In this document: positions 36,617 to 47,054 of the stretch, in pieces
Layout: each line of letters begins with the position of its first letter
Position numbering within the stretch: the first letter of the stretch is position 1
NCBI RefSeq assembly: GCF_009766085.1
Contig: NZ_LMUF01000030.1
Span: forward strand, 197,460 to 261,459
Direction of reading: 5' to 3'
DNA from: Burkholderia sp. S171
GTDB lineage: Bacteria > Pseudomonadota > Gammaproteobacteria > Burkholderiales > Burkholderiaceae
DNA: 64,000 bases
Made by a program: the position numbers and the translations under genes
Notes under the pieces: generated by a model
The model's database searches: none
What the model was told of the DNA's origin: nothing
Seen by the model: only the letters and a program-made list of their open reading frames with translations

Positions 36617-39600
36617 TCAAGGCACGCGATCCACCTCGGCGGGAATCTCTCGGGAACCTTCGGGAGGTGCAATGAGCGCATTCCCCTTTGCGCCGCGCCG
36701 CCATCTTCTCGTCACCCACGCGCCGAAGTCATCAAGGACCGTATAAGCCACGGGCACGACCACGAGCGTCAACAAAGACGAGGTGATTACGCCGCCAATC
36801 ACCGTCTGGCCAAGCGGTCCCCGTTGCTCGCCGCCTTCGCCCAGACCCAGCGCGAGCGGCAGCATGCCGAAGATCATCGCGAGCGTGGTCATCAGGATTG
36901 GGCGCAGCCTGACGCGTGCTGCTTCCAGCAGCGCGTCGGTGCGGGTCATCGGGTGGCCTTTTCCCGTCGCGTCGAGCAGGGTGCCGCGCCGTGCCTGGTT
37001 CGCGAAGTCGACGAGCAGGATCGCGTTCTTCGTGACAAGGCCCATCAGCATGATGAAGCCAATGATCGAGAACATGTTGAGCGTGCTCCCGAACAGCAGC
37101 AACGCGAGCAGCACGCCCACCAGCGTGAGCGGCAGGGCCGTCATGATCGCGAGCGGTTGCAGGAAGCTGCCGAATTGCGACGCGAGGATCATGTAGATAA
37201 AGATCACGGCGAGCACCAGCGCCTGGACCGCATAGATGAACGACTCGTTCATGCTTTTTGTCGAGCCGCCGAAACGGTATCGGTAGCCCGCGGGAAGGTG
37301 CATCTCGTCGAGGGTTTTCTTCACATCGGCGGCGACTTCGCCCGGCGAGCGTCCCATGACGTTCGCCGAAATCTCGACCTCCCGCGACAAATCCCGTCGG
37401 CCGATCACATCCGGCCCGGTCGTCTCGGTGATCGCGGCAACCTGTCGCAAGGGCACGAGTACCGGCGCGCCGTTGGCGTCGGTGCGGCTAGTGGCAATCA
37501 TCAACTTCGACAGGTCAGAAACGTTTCGGCGTTGTGCCGAGGGCAAACGCACGCTCACGTCGTAATCCTGATCGTCGGGCGCGCGCCAGGTGCTGATTGC
37601 GTCGCCGGACAGCAGCGGGCGCAGCGCCTGACCGATTTCTGCTACGCCCACGCCCAGGTCCGACGCGAGTTCGCGACGGACGTCGATGGCAACAATGGGT
37701 TTATCGTCCTTCAGGCTCGCGTCCAGATCGACCAGACCGGGAATCTTCCGCAAGCGCTGCTGTGCTTCGGCGGACAGACGCCGGAGTTCGTCCAGGTTGT
37801 CGCCTTGCAGGCTGAACTGCACGGCCTTGCTCGACCCTGCGCCGTCGGGCATGCCGATCTCGGTCACTACGATCCCGGCAATGCTCTGCAGGCGCGTGCG
37901 GAACACCTGATTCAGTTCCAGCACGCCGCGGGTGCGTTCGCGGCGCTCTTTCAGGCGCACGGTGATTAGCGCGTTGTTCTTGCCCTGCGCGTTGCCGGAG
38001 TTGATCGTCGCGTAGCTGTAGCGAACCTCGGGGTATTGGGCGAGCGCGGCTTCGACCTGCCGGACTTTCTCGGCGGTTGCGTCCAGGGATGTTCCCACGG
38101 GCGTGTTCAAGCCAATCTGCGTCGTGGAAAAATCGGCGTTCGGTACGAATTCGGTGCCGATAAGCGGCACGAGGAACAGGCTGCCGACAAAGGTCGCGGC
38201 CGCGACCGAGAGGGTGATGATGCGGTGCCTGAGCGACCAGCCGAGCAGCCGCTGATAGAACCGCGCGAGCCGTTCGACGCCGCGCTCGAAGAAGGCGAGC
38301 AAACGCGCGAGATGGCGCGTGCCGCGCACGTGCAGTGCGGGATCGGGCCAGATCGACGAGAGCATGGGGTCGAGCGTGAACGAGACGAACATCGAGATCA
38401 GCACGGCGGCCGCGACCGTCACGCCGAACTGGTGAAAGAACCGGCCGATGATGCCGCTCATGAACCCGACCGGCAGGAACACAGCGACTATCGAAAACGT
38501 CGTGGCGAGTACGGCGAGGGCAATTTCCTTCGTGCCATCGAGCGCGGCCGTCCGGTGATCCGAACCAAGCTGAACATGCCGGACGATGTTTTCGCGCACC
38601 ACGATTGCATCGTCTATCAGCAAGCCCACGCACAGAGACAACGCCATCAGCGTGATAACGTTGATCGTGAAACCCGCTGCGAACATGAACGCAAACGTGC
38701 CGATCAACGCGATCGGCAGCGTGAGCCCGGTGATCACGGTGCTGCGCCACGAGCCGAGGAACAGGAACACGATCGCGATGGTCAGCAGCGCGCCCTCGAG
38801 CAACGTGCCCTTGACTTCGTTCACGCTGTTTTCGATATCGAGCGACGAGTCGTCGGTGATATCCAGCTTGACGCCCGGTGGCAGCGCCTTTCGCAGCGCT
38901 TCCACTTCGGCCCGGATGCCATGCGCCACGTCGACCGTGTTCTCGCCCTGCGCCTTGACCACCGATAAAAACAGCGCGCGGTTCCCGTTCAGCAGCGCCA
39001 TGCTGTCGGGCTCTTCCTGCCCGTCGACCACTTGCGCCACCTGATCCAGCGTGACGGCATGTCCTGCATTCGACGCGCCCCGGCGCGCGACAATAATGCG
39101 TTTGAAGTCATCGGGCGTCTGGAAGCGGCCCTTCACCTGGACGGTCTGTTCAATCCCTGCCGATGTCAGCGGCCCGGCTGGAATCTCCTGATTCTCGTTC
39201 TGCACGGCGCGAATGACTTGGTCTACGCCAACAGAGAGTGCCTGCAGCTTGTCCGGACTGACATCAATACGAACCTGCCGTTTCACGCCGCCCACAATGC
39301 TCACCGAGCCCACGCCGCGCACTGTTTCCAGGCGCTTGCGCACGATCTGGTCGGCGGCGGTCGTCAAGTCGCGCGTGCTCAGCGCTGAGCCTGGGCCGTT
39401 GGATACGGCGACCGTGACGATCGGCATGTCGGCCGGGTCATAGCGCAACACGCGCGGTTCCTTCACGCCGTCGCGCAGGTCGGGCCTGATCAGCGCCACT
39501 TTGTCGCGGACGTCCTGCGCGGCCTGCATGACGTTGACCGAGAGATCAAACTGGACGATCACGACCGACAAAGCGTCGTAGGAGTGCGATGAAATCTCGT

Positions 39601-39832
39601 CGATACCGCTGATCGTGTTAACCGCTTCCTCGATCTTGCGCGTGACGTCGGATTCCACCGACTCCGGCGATGCCCCCGGATACGCTGTCTGGACGACGAC
39701 CACGGGAAACGTGATATCCGGAAACTGATCGACCTTCAGGCGCTCGTATGAGAACAGGCCGATCACGAGAAACGCCGCCATCATCATGGCGGCGAACACG
39801 GGATTATTGATGCTGACGCGCGTGAACCACAT
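36617..39832 (-). CDS. RND multidrug efflux permease (AcrB/HAE1 type)
   Basis: 1071 aa, full-length 12-TM RND pump. It starts [32 protein letters not shown] and has the proton-relay aspartates in TM4 ([16 protein letters not shown]). The signature '[38 protein letters not shown]' and the second half '[56 protein letters not shown]' are also present. It pumps drugs or other hydrophobic compounds out, together with the adaptor encoded 14 bases upstream. No outer-membrane channel gene or regulator is next to it, so it probably borrows a TolC/OprM-type channel from elsewhere. Confidence 0.94.
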   Translation of the reverse strand: MWFTRVSINNPVFAAMMMAAFLVIGLFSYERLKVDQFPDITFPVVVVQTAYPGASPESVESDVTRKIEEAVNTISGIDEISSHSYDALSVVIVQFDLSVNVMQAAQDVRDKVALIRPDLRDGVKEPRVLRYDPADMPIVTVAVSNGPGSALSTRDLTTAADQIVRKRLETVRGVGSVSIVGGVKRQVRIDVSPDKLQALSVGVDQVIRAVQNENQEIPAGPLTSAGIEQTVQVKGRFQTPDDFKRIIVARRGASNAGHAVTLDQVAQVVDGQEEPDSMALLNGNRALFLSVVKAQGENTVDVAHGIRAEVEALRKALPPGVKLDITDDSSLDIENSVNEVKGTLLEGALLTIAIVFLFLGSWRSTVITGLTLPIALIGTFAFMFAAGFTINVITLMALSLCVGLLIDDAIVVRENIVRHVQLGSDHRTAALDGTKEIALAVLATTFSIVAVFLPVGFMSGIIGRFFHQFGVTVAAAVLISMFVSFTLDPMLSSIWPDPALHVRGTRHLARLLAFFERGVERLARFYQRLLGWSLRHRIITLSVAAATFVGSLFLVPLIGTEFVPNADFSTTQIGLNTPVGTSLDATAEKVRQVEAALAQYPEVRYSYATINSGNAQGKNNALITVRLKERRERTRGVLELNQVFRTRLQSIAGIVVTEIGMPDGAGSSKAVQFSLQGDNLDELRRLSAEAQQRLRKIPGLVDLDASLKDDKPIVAIDVRRELASDLGVGVAEIGQALRPLLSGDAISTWRAPDDQDYDVSVRLPSAQRRNVSDLSKLMIATSRTDANGAPVLVPLRQVAAITETTGPDVIGRRDLSREVEISANVMGRSPGEVAADVKKTLDEMHLPAGYRYRFGGSTKSMNESFIYAVQALVLAVIFIYMILASQFGSFLQPLAIMTALPLTLVGVLLALLLFGSTLNMFSIIGFIMLMGLVTKNAILLVDFANQARRGTLLDATGKGHPMTRTDALLEAARVRLRPILMTTLAMIFGMLPLALGLGEGGEQRGPLGQTVIGGVITSSLLTLVVVPVAYTVLDDFGAWVTRRWRRGAKGNALIAPPEGSREIPAEVDRVP

Positions 39833-39846
39833 GGCTTGCGGCTCCG

Positions 39847-41061
39847 CTATTGAGCAGCGGGCGAGGAAGCCGCTGCGGCCGCCGTGGCTGCCGTCGGTAA
39901 AGCGGCGGACGAGACTAATCCAACCATACGCACCGTGCTGCCGATGCGCAACGCGCCGAGGTTATTCTTCACGACCTGCTGGCCTTCCTTGAGCGGCGGG
40001 TCGACAAGCTGGGTCCAGCTCGCGCCTTCGGCGTCGCCGGTGGCGGCTGTGGTGACGGGGATTTCCGCAAGCTTGCCGCCGGAGAGTGCATAGACGCTGT
40101 GGCTCGCGCCGTCCGTGCGCACCGCAGATGCCGGTACCACCAGCGCGTTCGGGGCGCTGCCCACCGTCACGCTGCCCGTACCAAACATGCCCACGCGCAA
40201 TGTGGCAGCCGGATTAGGCACCTGGATATAGATCATGATCGAGCGTGAGCCCGGCTGCGCGGCGGGATTGATGCGTGTGACGGTAGCGATGACGGGTGAT
40301 TCGACGCCATCGAACCGAATCAGCACGGGCTGGCCGATCCGAACGCGGCCGATTTCTCCCACGGGCACCGGAGCTTCGAGTTCAAGCTGGGTCAGGTCGA
40401 CGACATCGAACAATTTGCTGTCGACGGCCACCCGTTCGCCCGGTTCAATGCTGCGCGATGCTATCTGACCGCTGAACGGTGCCCGCACGATGGTGTCCGC
40501 CACCGACAAATTCGATGACGCCAGCGCAGCGCGCGCGGCCGCGAGATTGGCGGCGGCGATGGCGTACTGGCTTTGCGCGGTATCGAAGGCATTCTTTGAG
40601 ATGAAGCCCTTTTCGACAAGCACGCGATTGTTCTCGAGGGTTTGTTTCGCGATATCCAACTGGCCGGCCATGGCGGCCATCTGTCCGCGTGATTGCTCGG
40701 CGCGGGCGGTGTAGTCGCGGGCGTCGATGGACGCGAGTATTTGTCCTGCCTTGACGGTATCGCCTTCGCGCGCGCGTACATCGAGAGCCAAGCCTGCCAC
40801 TTTCGCCTTGACGGCAGCTTGCGTGACGGCACGGAGCGACCCGGTGAGCGGCAGCGTTTCGGACAGTGTGTGACGGGTCAGCGCGGCGAGGTCACCCGGA
40901 GTGAATTCGATGACGGACTCGTCCGTGGAGGAAGTTGTTGTTGCCGGGGCACTTGCACCTGCGCTCGCGCGTTTTCTGAGCGTGTGAGTGACGCTGAGCG
41001 CCAGCACGATGATGACGACAATTGCCGCGAGAAAGACGTTCCGTTTTTTCGATGAATGCAT
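39847..41061 (-). CDS. RND efflux periplasmic adaptor (membrane fusion protein)
   Basis: 404 aa. An N-terminal anchor segment (RNVFLAAIVVIIVLALSVTHTL) is followed by the lipoyl/barrel-sandwich part (TLPLTGSLRAVTQAAVKAKVAGLALDVRAREGDTVKAGQILASIDARDYTARAEQSRGQM), a helical hairpin (residues about 125-190) and the beta-barrel part (ADTIVRAPFSGQIASRSIEPGERVAVDSKLFDVVDLTQLELEAPVPVGEIGRVRIGQPV). Links the inner-membrane RND pump to an outer-membrane channel. First gene of the two-gene operon. Confidence 0.93.
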   Translation of the reverse strand: MHSSKKRNVFLAAIVVIIVLALSVTHTLRKRASAGASAPATTTSSTDESVIEFTPGDLAALTRHTLSETLPLTGSLRAVTQAAVKAKVAGLALDVRAREGDTVKAGQILASIDARDYTARAEQSRGQMAAMAGQLDIAKQTLENNRVLVEKGFISKNAFDTAQSQYAIAAANLAAARAALASSNLSVADTIVRAPFSGQIASRSIEPGERVAVDSKLFDVVDLTQLELEAPVPVGEIGRVRIGQPVLIRFDGVESPVIATVTRINPAAQPGSRSIMIYIQVPNPAATLRVGMFGTGSVTVGSAPNALVVPASAVRTDGASHSVYALSGGKLAEIPVTTAATGDAEGASWTQLVDPPLKEGQQVVKNNLGALRIGSTVRMVGLVSSAALPTAATAAAAASSPAAQ

Positions 41062-41172
41062 TGCTTGTCAGTGGAGCGTAAGGCACGCCGCACGATAGCG
41101 CATTTACGGCTGGGCGGCGTCAAAGTTGCCAAAGGTAGCGCGCGTAATCAGCCGACCGACCGCGGCGATGGA

Positions 41173-42558
41173 TCAGATTGTCCGTGAAAATCGCTGTGGG
41201 GCGTTGGCGGCGAGATTCCCGACAAGATACCGGTCGAAGATCATGGCCACGTTACGCACGAGCAGGCGCCCGGCGGGGAGCACGTCAATCCCATCGTGGT
41301 TCACCTTGACGAGTCCATCGGCTTCAAGCGATTTCAAGCGCTCCAGCTCACCGGCAAAAGCAATCTCAAATCGAATCCCATAAGCCGCTTCGAACGCATC
41401 AAAGCGCAGTGAAAACTGGCACATGATTTCAGTGATGACGTCGCGTCGCAGACGATCATCGGCGCTTAGCCGCACGCCTCGTGCAATAGCAAGTTCGCCG
41501 CGATCGATCGCAGCGGCGTAACCGGCCATGTCCTTGGCGTTCTGCGAGTAGACATCGCCGACCTTGCCGATCGAAGAAACCCCCAACCCGATCAGATCGC
41601 AATCCGCCTGGGTGCTGTAACCCTGAAAATTTCGATGCAGCGTACCCGCTCGCTGCGCAACGGCGAGTTCATCGTGTGGCAGGGCGAAATGATCCATGCC
41701 GATGTACACATATCCGGCCTCAGTCAGTTTCTCGATAACCCGTTCAAGTATCGCCAGACGCACGGCTGGCGAGGGCAAGGTGGCTTCATCCATCTGCCGC
41801 TGCATCTTGAAAACAGCCGGCATATGCGCATAGCCGAACACGGAGAGCCGGTCGGGAGCGAGCGTGATAATGGTGTCGAGCGTGCGGCTAAAGCTCTCCA
41901 CGTTCTGATGCGGCAAGCCATAGATCAGGTCGACGCTGACCGACTTAAAACCCTCAGCCCGTGCCGCCGACATGACCCTCTGCGTGGTTTCGAGCGGCTG
42001 TACGCGATTGATCGCTTGCTGCACGCGCAGATCAAAGTCCTGCACGCCGAAACTCAGCCGGTTGAAACCCAAGTCGCGCAATACGCCGATAGTTTCCGCC
42101 GATGCCTCGCGCGGATCGACTTCGATCGAATACTCAGCCTGCGCGTCGGGCAGCAGGCGAAACGACTCAGCGGTCGCGGCCATCAGCTCGGCCATTTCAT
42201 CGTGGGATAAAAACGTCGGCGTGCCACCGCCCCAATGCAATTGCGAGACCGGCCGGGTGGTATCGAAACATGCTGCCTGCAACACGAGTTCACGTTTTAG
42301 CCGATCAAGATACGGACGCGCGTGCGCACGATTTTTTGTAGCGATCTTGTTGCAGCCGCAATAGAAGCAGACGGTGTCGCAGAATGGAATATGGAAGTAC
42401 AACGAAAGATCCGCCGACGCCGCTCCCGGGTCTGCCGCGGCCCGATGGTAATGGGCGGGATCGAAGGTGTCGGTGAATTGGACGGCGGTGGGATACGACG
42501 TATAGCGCGGACCGGCCGCGTCGTATTTTGTGAGCAGATCGGGGCGGAAGAGGGACAT
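41173..42558 (-). CDS. hemN: Oxygen-independent coproporphyrinogen III oxidase
   Basis: 461 aa. A radical-SAM enzyme: the cluster motif HIPFCDTVCFYCGCNK has the C-x3-C-x2-C spacing plus the extra Cys typical of HemN. HWGGGTPTFLS, SIEVDPRE and FNRLSFGVQDFDLRVQQAINR follow. It oxidatively decarboxylates coproporphyrinogen III to protoporphyrinogen IX in haem synthesis under low oxygen. The open frame extends upstream to 42912, but the family start MSLFRPDLLTKYDAAGPRYTSYPTA is at 42558. No clear FNR/ANR box was found upstream by eye. Confidence 0.95.
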   Translation of the reverse strand: MSLFRPDLLTKYDAAGPRYTSYPTAVQFTDTFDPAHYHRAAADPGAASADLSLYFHIPFCDTVCFYCGCNKIATKNRAHARPYLDRLKRELVLQAACFDTTRPVSQLHWGGGTPTFLSHDEMAELMAATAESFRLLPDAQAEYSIEVDPREASAETIGVLRDLGFNRLSFGVQDFDLRVQQAINRVQPLETTQRVMSAARAEGFKSVSVDLIYGLPHQNVESFSRTLDTIITLAPDRLSVFGYAHMPAVFKMQRQMDEATLPSPAVRLAILERVIEKLTEAGYVYIGMDHFALPHDELAVAQRAGTLHRNFQGYSTQADCDLIGLGVSSIGKVGDVYSQNAKDMAGYAAAIDRGELAIARGVRLSADDRLRRDVITEIMCQFSLRFDAFEAAYGIRFEIAFAGELERLKSLEADGLVKVNHDGIDVLPAGRLLVRNVAMIFDRYLVGNLAANAPQRFSRTI

Positions 42559-42707
42559 TGCGGACAGACTTGAGGAAAGTGCTCCGAGTCTAGCCGACCC
42601 GTTCCCCTGATTCTTGCGTGATAACGCCGCACAGAACGCCGCAGCCGCGCGGTGGCACAATGCCGGGTTGCCTAATGAGTCGAAGTCACGGAACACCCGA
42701 ACCGATG

Positions 42708-42998
42708 TCTGCCGCCCTCCGCCCGAATTCTGCCCACGCATGCCGCGAAAGCTGCGGTGCCTGCTGTATCGCGCCGTCGATTTCGAGCGCGATTCCTGGC
42801 ATGCCCGACGGTAAGCCGGCCGGCGTGCGCTGCGTCCAGCTTGGGGCGGATCTGCGCTGCGGGATCTTCGGCGATCCGCGCAGGCCGGCCTGCTGCTCGG
42901 GCTTGCAGCCATCGGAATCCATGTGCGGCGACACGCGTGCTTACGCGCTGGCCTGGCTCACGCAACTCGAAATCGATACGCAACCTGAGCGCGCCTAG
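42708..42998 (+). CDS. YkgJ-family cysteine cluster protein
   Basis: 96 aa from the chosen ATG. Cysteine cluster: ACRESCGACCIAPSIS, then GVRCVQLGADLRCGIFGDPRRPACCSGLQPSESMC. This matches the YkgJ/UPF0153-type putative zinc- or iron-chelating family. Soluble, function unknown. Several in-frame ATGs exist (42660, 42675, 42708); 42708 was chosen because the cysteine domain begins soon after it. The ribosome binding site is weak at all of them. Confidence 0.75.
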   Translation, partial: SAALRPNSAHACRESCGACCIAPSISSAIPGMPDGKPAGVRCVQLGADLRCGIFGDPRRPACCSGLQPSESMCGDTRAYALAWLTQLEIDTQPERA

Positions 42999-43057
42999 CC
43001 GGTCGAATGCTCATCGTTCACGTTCAAATCTAGGTTCAAGTCATTGGAGAATTTCGC

Positions 43058-43645
43058 ATGACTCAAGCCGTTGCGCCGAAGCGGCGCCGGTTCCTGCTTG
43101 TTGCCCTCGGCGGCGCGGGCGCGGTGGCGCTGGGAACCCAGGGATGCGCCGCATCGATATTTCCGTTCATCCCCGATCACTACACGTTCAGCCAGGCGCA
43201 GGTCCAGGACGCTGTGCAGCGCAAGTTTCCGCTGCAACGCACGGCCTCGCAGATTTTCGATGTCACGTTGAATAACCCGGTAGTGGGCCTTGCGCCCGAT
43301 CGGAACCGGATAACCGTGCGTCTGGACGCGCGGCTTGCCACGCCATTCATGCCGAATCCAGTCACCGGCGTGTTTACTCTTTCCAGTCAACTGGCTTACG
43401 ACGCAGCTAGCCATTCGGTCATCCTGGTGTCGCCGACTGTCGATAACGCGCAGGTCTCCGGCGACGCCGCGCAATACAGCCAGCAGATCAACGCGGTCGG
43501 CGCGGTCATGGCGACGCAGTTCCTGGACCGTTACCCCATCTACACATTCAAGCCAGAACAATTACAGTTTGCCGGTGTTAATTACGAACCCGGTACAATC
43601 ACCGTCCTTACAAACGGCATACGCGTTCAGATCGTCGAGAAGTAG
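43058..43645 (+). CDS. DUF1439 putative lipoprotein
   Basis: 195 aa. The N-terminus MTQAVAPKRRRFLLVALGGAGAVALGTQGC carries a run of Arg before the hydrophobic stretch and a Cys at its end, a possible twin-arginine-like or lipoprotein signal, though the lipobox (LGTQGC) is imperfect. The mature part (YTFSQAQVQDAVQRKFPLQRTASQIFDVTLNNPVVGLAPDRNRITVRLDARL...) is typical of DUF1439 envelope proteins related to E. coli YceB. Function unknown, probably lipid- or membrane-associated. Confidence 0.82.
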   Translation: MTQAVAPKRRRFLLVALGGAGAVALGTQGCAASIFPFIPDHYTFSQAQVQDAVQRKFPLQRTASQIFDVTLNNPVVGLAPDRNRITVRLDARLATPFMPNPVTGVFTLSSQLAYDAASHSVILVSPTVDNAQVSGDAAQYSQQINAVGAVMATQFLDRYPIYTFKPEQLQFAGVNYEPGTITVLTNGIRVQIVEK

Positions 43646-43723
43646 TTTTTCCGGCGCAATCCAGGACCCGCGTGCCCGAACGATTGGCTGGCGACAGCCA
43701 GACTATGCCAAAAGGGCGGAGCG

Positions 43724-44557
43724 ATGGACTGGATTCTGTTTTGCAAAGCGCTGATTCTGGGTGTGGTGGAGGGTTTGACCGAGTTTTTGCCGGTATCGAG
43801 CACGGGGCACCTGATCGTTGCCGGCAGTCTGCTGAATTTCACGAACGCACAGGCCAAGACCTTCGATGTCGTGATCCAGTTCGGCGCGATCCTCGCGATT
43901 GTCTGGGAATACCGGCGCAAGATTGGCTCGGTCGTGGCCGGCTTGCCCACCCAGCCCAAGGCGCGCCGGTTCGCGCTGAACGTGATCATCGCGACCATTC
44001 CCGCGGTTGTGCTTGGCTTGCTGTTCGAAAAGCACATCAAGGCCGTTTTGTTCGCGCCGGTGCCGGTCTCGGTGGCGCTGATTGTGGGCGGAGTTGTGAT
44101 CCTGTGGGCGGAAGCGCGGCATCGCGAGCGCAACGTCGCGCCGCGGGTGACGTCGGTGGACGATCTCTCTTACGCCGATGCCTTCAAAGTCGGCCTCGCC
44201 CAATGCTTCGCGTTGATCCCGGGCACGTCGCGCTCAGGGTCGACGATTATCGGCGGGATGTTGTTCGGGCTGGAACGTAAAGTCGCCACCGAGTTTTCCT
44301 TCTTCCTCGCGATTCCCATTATTTTCGGCGCCACGCTTTACGAGCTTGCGAAGGAGTGGCGCACGTTGTCGGTCGACTCGGTGGGCTTGTTTATCGTCGG
44401 GCTCCTGGCAGCGTTTATCAGCGCATTCGTGTGTATTCGATGGCTGTTGCGCTACGTCGCTACGCATGATTTCACGGCGTTCGCGTGGTATCGGATCGGC
44501 TTCGGACTGCTGATCCTGATCGTCGGATATAGCGGTGGGTTGAGTTGGGCGGACTGA
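43724..44557 (+). CDS. uppP: Undecaprenyl-diphosphatase
   Basis: 277 aa, eight membrane helices. The two signature regions are [17 protein letters not shown] (residues 17-33) and [21 protein letters not shown] (about 165-185). Dephosphorylates undecaprenyl pyrophosphate to recycle the lipid carrier for peptidoglycan and O-antigen; overexpression gives bacitracin resistance in E. coli. The ATG sits after GGAG. A bidirectional terminator follows 80 bases past the stop. Confidence 0.96.
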   Translation: MDWILFCKALILGVVEGLTEFLPVSSTGHLIVAGSLLNFTNAQAKTFDVVIQFGAILAIVWEYRRKIGSVVAGLPTQPKARRFALNVIIATIPAVVLGLLFEKHIKAVLFAPVPVSVALIVGGVVILWAEARHRERNVAPRVTSVDDLSYADAFKVGLAQCFALIPGTSRSGSTIIGGMLFGLERKVATEFSFFLAIPIIFGATLYELAKEWRTLSVDSVGLFIVGLLAAFISAFVCIRWLLRYVATHDFTAFAWYRIGFGLLILIVGYSGGLSWAD

Positions 44558-44637
44558 TGATTCGCGGTTTTTAGAGCCGTTTCCAATGCGGTGGTGCTGC
44601 CTGAAAGTTAAGAGGATCAAAGTCCGCAAGCGCATAC

Positions 44638-44677
44638 AAAACAGGCCGTTCCAACGTGGGTTGGAACGGCCTGTTTT
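44638..44677. terminator. Bidirectional terminator between uppP and trmB
   Basis: Eighteen-base-pair perfect stem (44638-44655 with 44660-44677), loop GTGG, flanked by A on the left and T on the right. Its inner 11 bp, GCCGTTCCAAC, are identical to the stem at 55605-55630. Confidence 0.88.
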
Positions 44678-44713
44678 GCGTTGATCAGACTGACTATTCT
44701 ATTGAGCCGCGGT

Positions 44714-45475
44714 TCAGCGGCGCTTGAACACCAGATCCCACACGCCGTGACCGAGCTTTAATCCACGCCGCTCGAACTTGGTCACGGGACGGTAATCGGG
44801 ACGCTCGGCGTAATCCGAGCCGGCGGTGTTTTCCAGCGCCGGTTCTGCGGACAACACCTCAAGCATCTGTTCGGCATAGTTCTGCCAGTCAGTCGCGAGG
44901 TGCAAATACCCGCCCGGCTTGATCCTGGACACGAGCTGCGCCACGAACTTCGGCTGGATCAGGCGCCGTTTATGGTGACGCGCCTTGTGCCACGGATCGG
45001 GGAAATAGATATGGACGCCATCGAGGCTGTCCGCCGCGATCATGTGTTCCAGCACTTCCACGGCGTCGTGCTGGACGACGCGAATGTTCGTTAATTCTTG
45101 TTCGCCGATCAGCTTCAGCAACGCGCCGACGCCCGGCGCATGGACCTCGATGCCGAGAAAATCGTCGGCGGGCCGTGCCGACGCAATTTCCGCGGTCGTC
45201 CCGCCCATGCCGAAGCCGATCTCCAGCACACGCGGTGCTTGGCGGCCGAACGCCGCGTCCCAGTCGAGTGGTTGCGGCGCGTAGGGCACGACGAAGCGCG
45301 GCCCTAATTCATCGAACGCGCGACGCTGTCCTGTGGACACCCGTCCCGCACGCGTGACGAAGCTGCGAATCCGCCGATGTCGAAGCGTGCCGGCCGCGTC
45401 CGCGCCGTCTTTGGCTTCGGCGCTTTCGTCGCTATCGTTGGTCTCGTCTTGGTCGGGGGTGGGGTCGTGGATCAT
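44714..45475 (-). CDS. trmB: tRNA (guanine-N7-)-methyltransferase
   Basis: 253 aa. The SAM-binding motif [16 protein letters not shown] and the TrmB signature [25 protein letters not shown] are present; it ends [16 protein letters not shown]. Methylates G46 of tRNA. An acidic N-terminal tail of about 25 residues ([21 protein letters not shown]) precedes the domain. The ATG at 45475 was chosen over the longer frame because upstream codons overlap the tRNA-Gly terminator region. Confidence 0.94.
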   Translation of the reverse strand: MIHDPTPDQDETNDSDESAEAKDGADAAGTLRHRRIRSFVTRAGRVSTGQRRAFDELGPRFVVPYAPQPLDWDAAFGRQAPRVLEIGFGMGGTTAEIASARPADDFLGIEVHAPGVGALLKLIGEQELTNIRVVQHDAVEVLEHMIAADSLDGVHIYFPDPWHKARHHKRRLIQPKFVAQLVSRIKPGGYLHLATDWQNYAEQMLEVLSAEPALENTAGSDYAERPDYRPVTKFERRGLKLGHGVWDLVFKRR

Positions 45476-45563
45476 CGAAAAAGGACGCGGGTTTTTGAGG
45501 TTGAGCGGAGGTTGCGGCAAACAAGCAAACAAACGCGAGGCAAACCTGGCGCTGCTGTAAATC

Positions 45564-45593
45564 AAAAAGCCGCCTTTTCGAAGGCGGCTTTTT
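45564..45593 (-). terminator. Terminator after tRNA-Gly
   Basis: Thirteen-base-pair stem AAAAAGCCGCCTT / AAGGCGGCTTTTT with a TTCG loop, 13 bases beyond the tRNA 3' end on the minus strand. Confidence 0.88.
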
Positions 45594-45605
45594 GTGAACG
45601 AAAAC

Positions 45606-45679
45606 TGGAGCGGGCGATGGGAATCGAACCCACGGCTCTAGCTTGGGAAGCTAGGGTATTGCCATTATACGACGCCCGC
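45606..45679 (-). tRNA. tRNA-Gly (CCC)
   Basis: 74-base cloverleaf: acceptor GCGGGCG pairs with CGCCCGC, anticodon loop TTCCCAA gives CCC (decodes GGG), T-arm GTGGGTTCGATTCCC, CCA encoded. Confidence 0.96.
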
Positions 45680-45752
45680 AGAGACCGCGATTTTACGCGG
45701 AATACTCCGTCTACCGCAACTTTACGCGGATCGACGGAGATTGAACCTGAAA

Positions 45753-46325
45753 TCACACCCCAAACATGGTCATGGTCACGGCCAGTCGCGTCACAACCAT
45801 TAGCAGCACCTGAACGATCACGAACAGCAGGATAGGCGACAAATCGATACCGCCCATGCGCGGCAACACGCGCCGCAGCGGCTCGAGAAAGGGCGCCGTG
45901 AGTTGGTACAGCAGCGGCATGGCCGGGGATTGCGGGTTGAGCCACGACAGCAAGGCCATCAGGATCGTCATCCAGATGATGAGATTCAGCGCCCATTTGA
46001 TCACAGTGATTACCGCGACCAGCAGCAGCGTAGGCAGCATGGGCACGAGCCCGGCGGGATCGACGCCCGCGACCAGCACCAGCAGGATCACGAATACCAC
46101 CGCAGCAAGGAAGGCCGCGACAATGCTTGCCCAGTCGATAGTTTTTGCCGCCGGCAGGATCTTGCGCAACGGCAAGACGAGCCAGTTCGTGGCTTGCATC
46201 ACCGCGTTGGACACGGGGTTATACGGCGGCATGCGGACGACCTGCATCCAGGCGCGCAGCAGCAGCGCAGCGCCAAACAGCGTGAAAACTGTGTTGAGTA
46301 GAAAACGGGCGATCTCGCCGAACAT
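45753..46325 (-). CDS. yggT: YggT family membrane protein
   Basis: 190 aa, two repeats of a YggT half with amphipathic and membrane helices: RMPPYNPVSNAVMQATNWLVLPLRKILP and WLNPQSPAMPLLYQLTAPFLEPLRRVLPRMGGIDLSPILLFVIVQVLLMVV. The family is an inner-membrane protein of uncertain role, implicated in osmotic-shock tolerance and often next to proC-like or yggS genes. Here a DUF2520 Rossmann protein lies nearby instead. Confidence 0.92.
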   Translation of the reverse strand: MFGEIARFLLNTVFTLFGAALLLRAWMQVVRMPPYNPVSNAVMQATNWLVLPLRKILPAAKTIDWASIVAAFLAAVVFVILLVLVAGVDPAGLVPMLPTLLLVAVITVIKWALNLIIWMTILMALLSWLNPQSPAMPLLYQLTAPFLEPLRRVLPRMGGIDLSPILLFVIVQVLLMVVTRLAVTMTMFGV

Positions 46326-46445
46326 CTCAAATCCTTTTCAAGGCAAAAGCGCGGCGCTCATGGCCGCGCGGAGTGTTACAAGGGCCAAGCAAAGCCGCAA
46401 CGGAAACGCGCGGCCTCTTCAAACGATTCAGCGACTTACCGTCAG

Positions 46446-46769
46446 TCAGCCCGCCGCGCGAACGTCGCTGATCTGCACGACCGGCGGAACACCATCAGGG
46501 TAGTAATTGACGATGTCCGCGGAGAAGGCTTTCCCATGGGGCGAGACCGCGGCCGTGAAGGCATCGACGGAATCGAACAGCAGGTGGCCCGCTGCTATAT
46601 AAGTAGGCGAAGAACCTGGCGCGCCGCCCGCGAGGCCCGCATCCGCCGACCAGCCCTTCAATGCATTGCCAAGCAGGCCTGCAACCCAGGGCATATGGCT
46701 CGTGCAGTAGTAGTCGATATCGAAGGGCGCATTCTCACGATACGGATAAAAAAAGCTCACTTTGATCAT
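46446..46769 (-). CDS. EthD-family protein
   Basis: 107 aa from the ATG at 46769. MIKVSFFYPYRENAPFDIDYYCTSHMPWVAGLLGNALKGWSADAGL is the EthD ferredoxin-like fold start (F-D-x-x-Y-Y-x-x-H-M-P). The family was first seen near ether-degradation cytochrome P450 genes but is widespread, and its role is unclear. A longer frame reaches 47054, but similarity starts at 46769. Confidence 0.82.
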   Translation of the reverse strand: MIKVSFFYPYRENAPFDIDYYCTSHMPWVAGLLGNALKGWSADAGLAGGAPGSSPTYIAAGHLLFDSVDAFTAAVSPHGKAFSADIVNYYPDGVPPVVQISDVRAAG

Positions 46770-47054
46770 TGTTCGTTCTCGTAGCTGGAATGGGTTGGCG
46801 TCGAGGGTGGCGGCCGAAGCCGGAACTTCGCTGGATTCAACGCACGGTCCGGTTCTGAACCAGGGGCGCGCTCGTTGCTCGTTTGTTCCGCTTCCTGCCG
46901 GCGTCCGGCGCGATGGCCGAACCCCTCGGCGGCTTTGCCACACTGGCACGCCGGGCATCACGATAGCATGGCTTGATGGCGCCTTGTGCCGCTTGGCGTA
47001 CGCCGGCACACGTGTGCCCCCATACGGTCGGCTATGCGTGTCGGATCGAGACAA

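Noticed and set aside
42559..42707. FNR/ANR box upstream of hemN
   Set aside because: No TTGAT-N4-ATCAA-like site was seen; TTGCGTGATAA near 42612 is only a half match.
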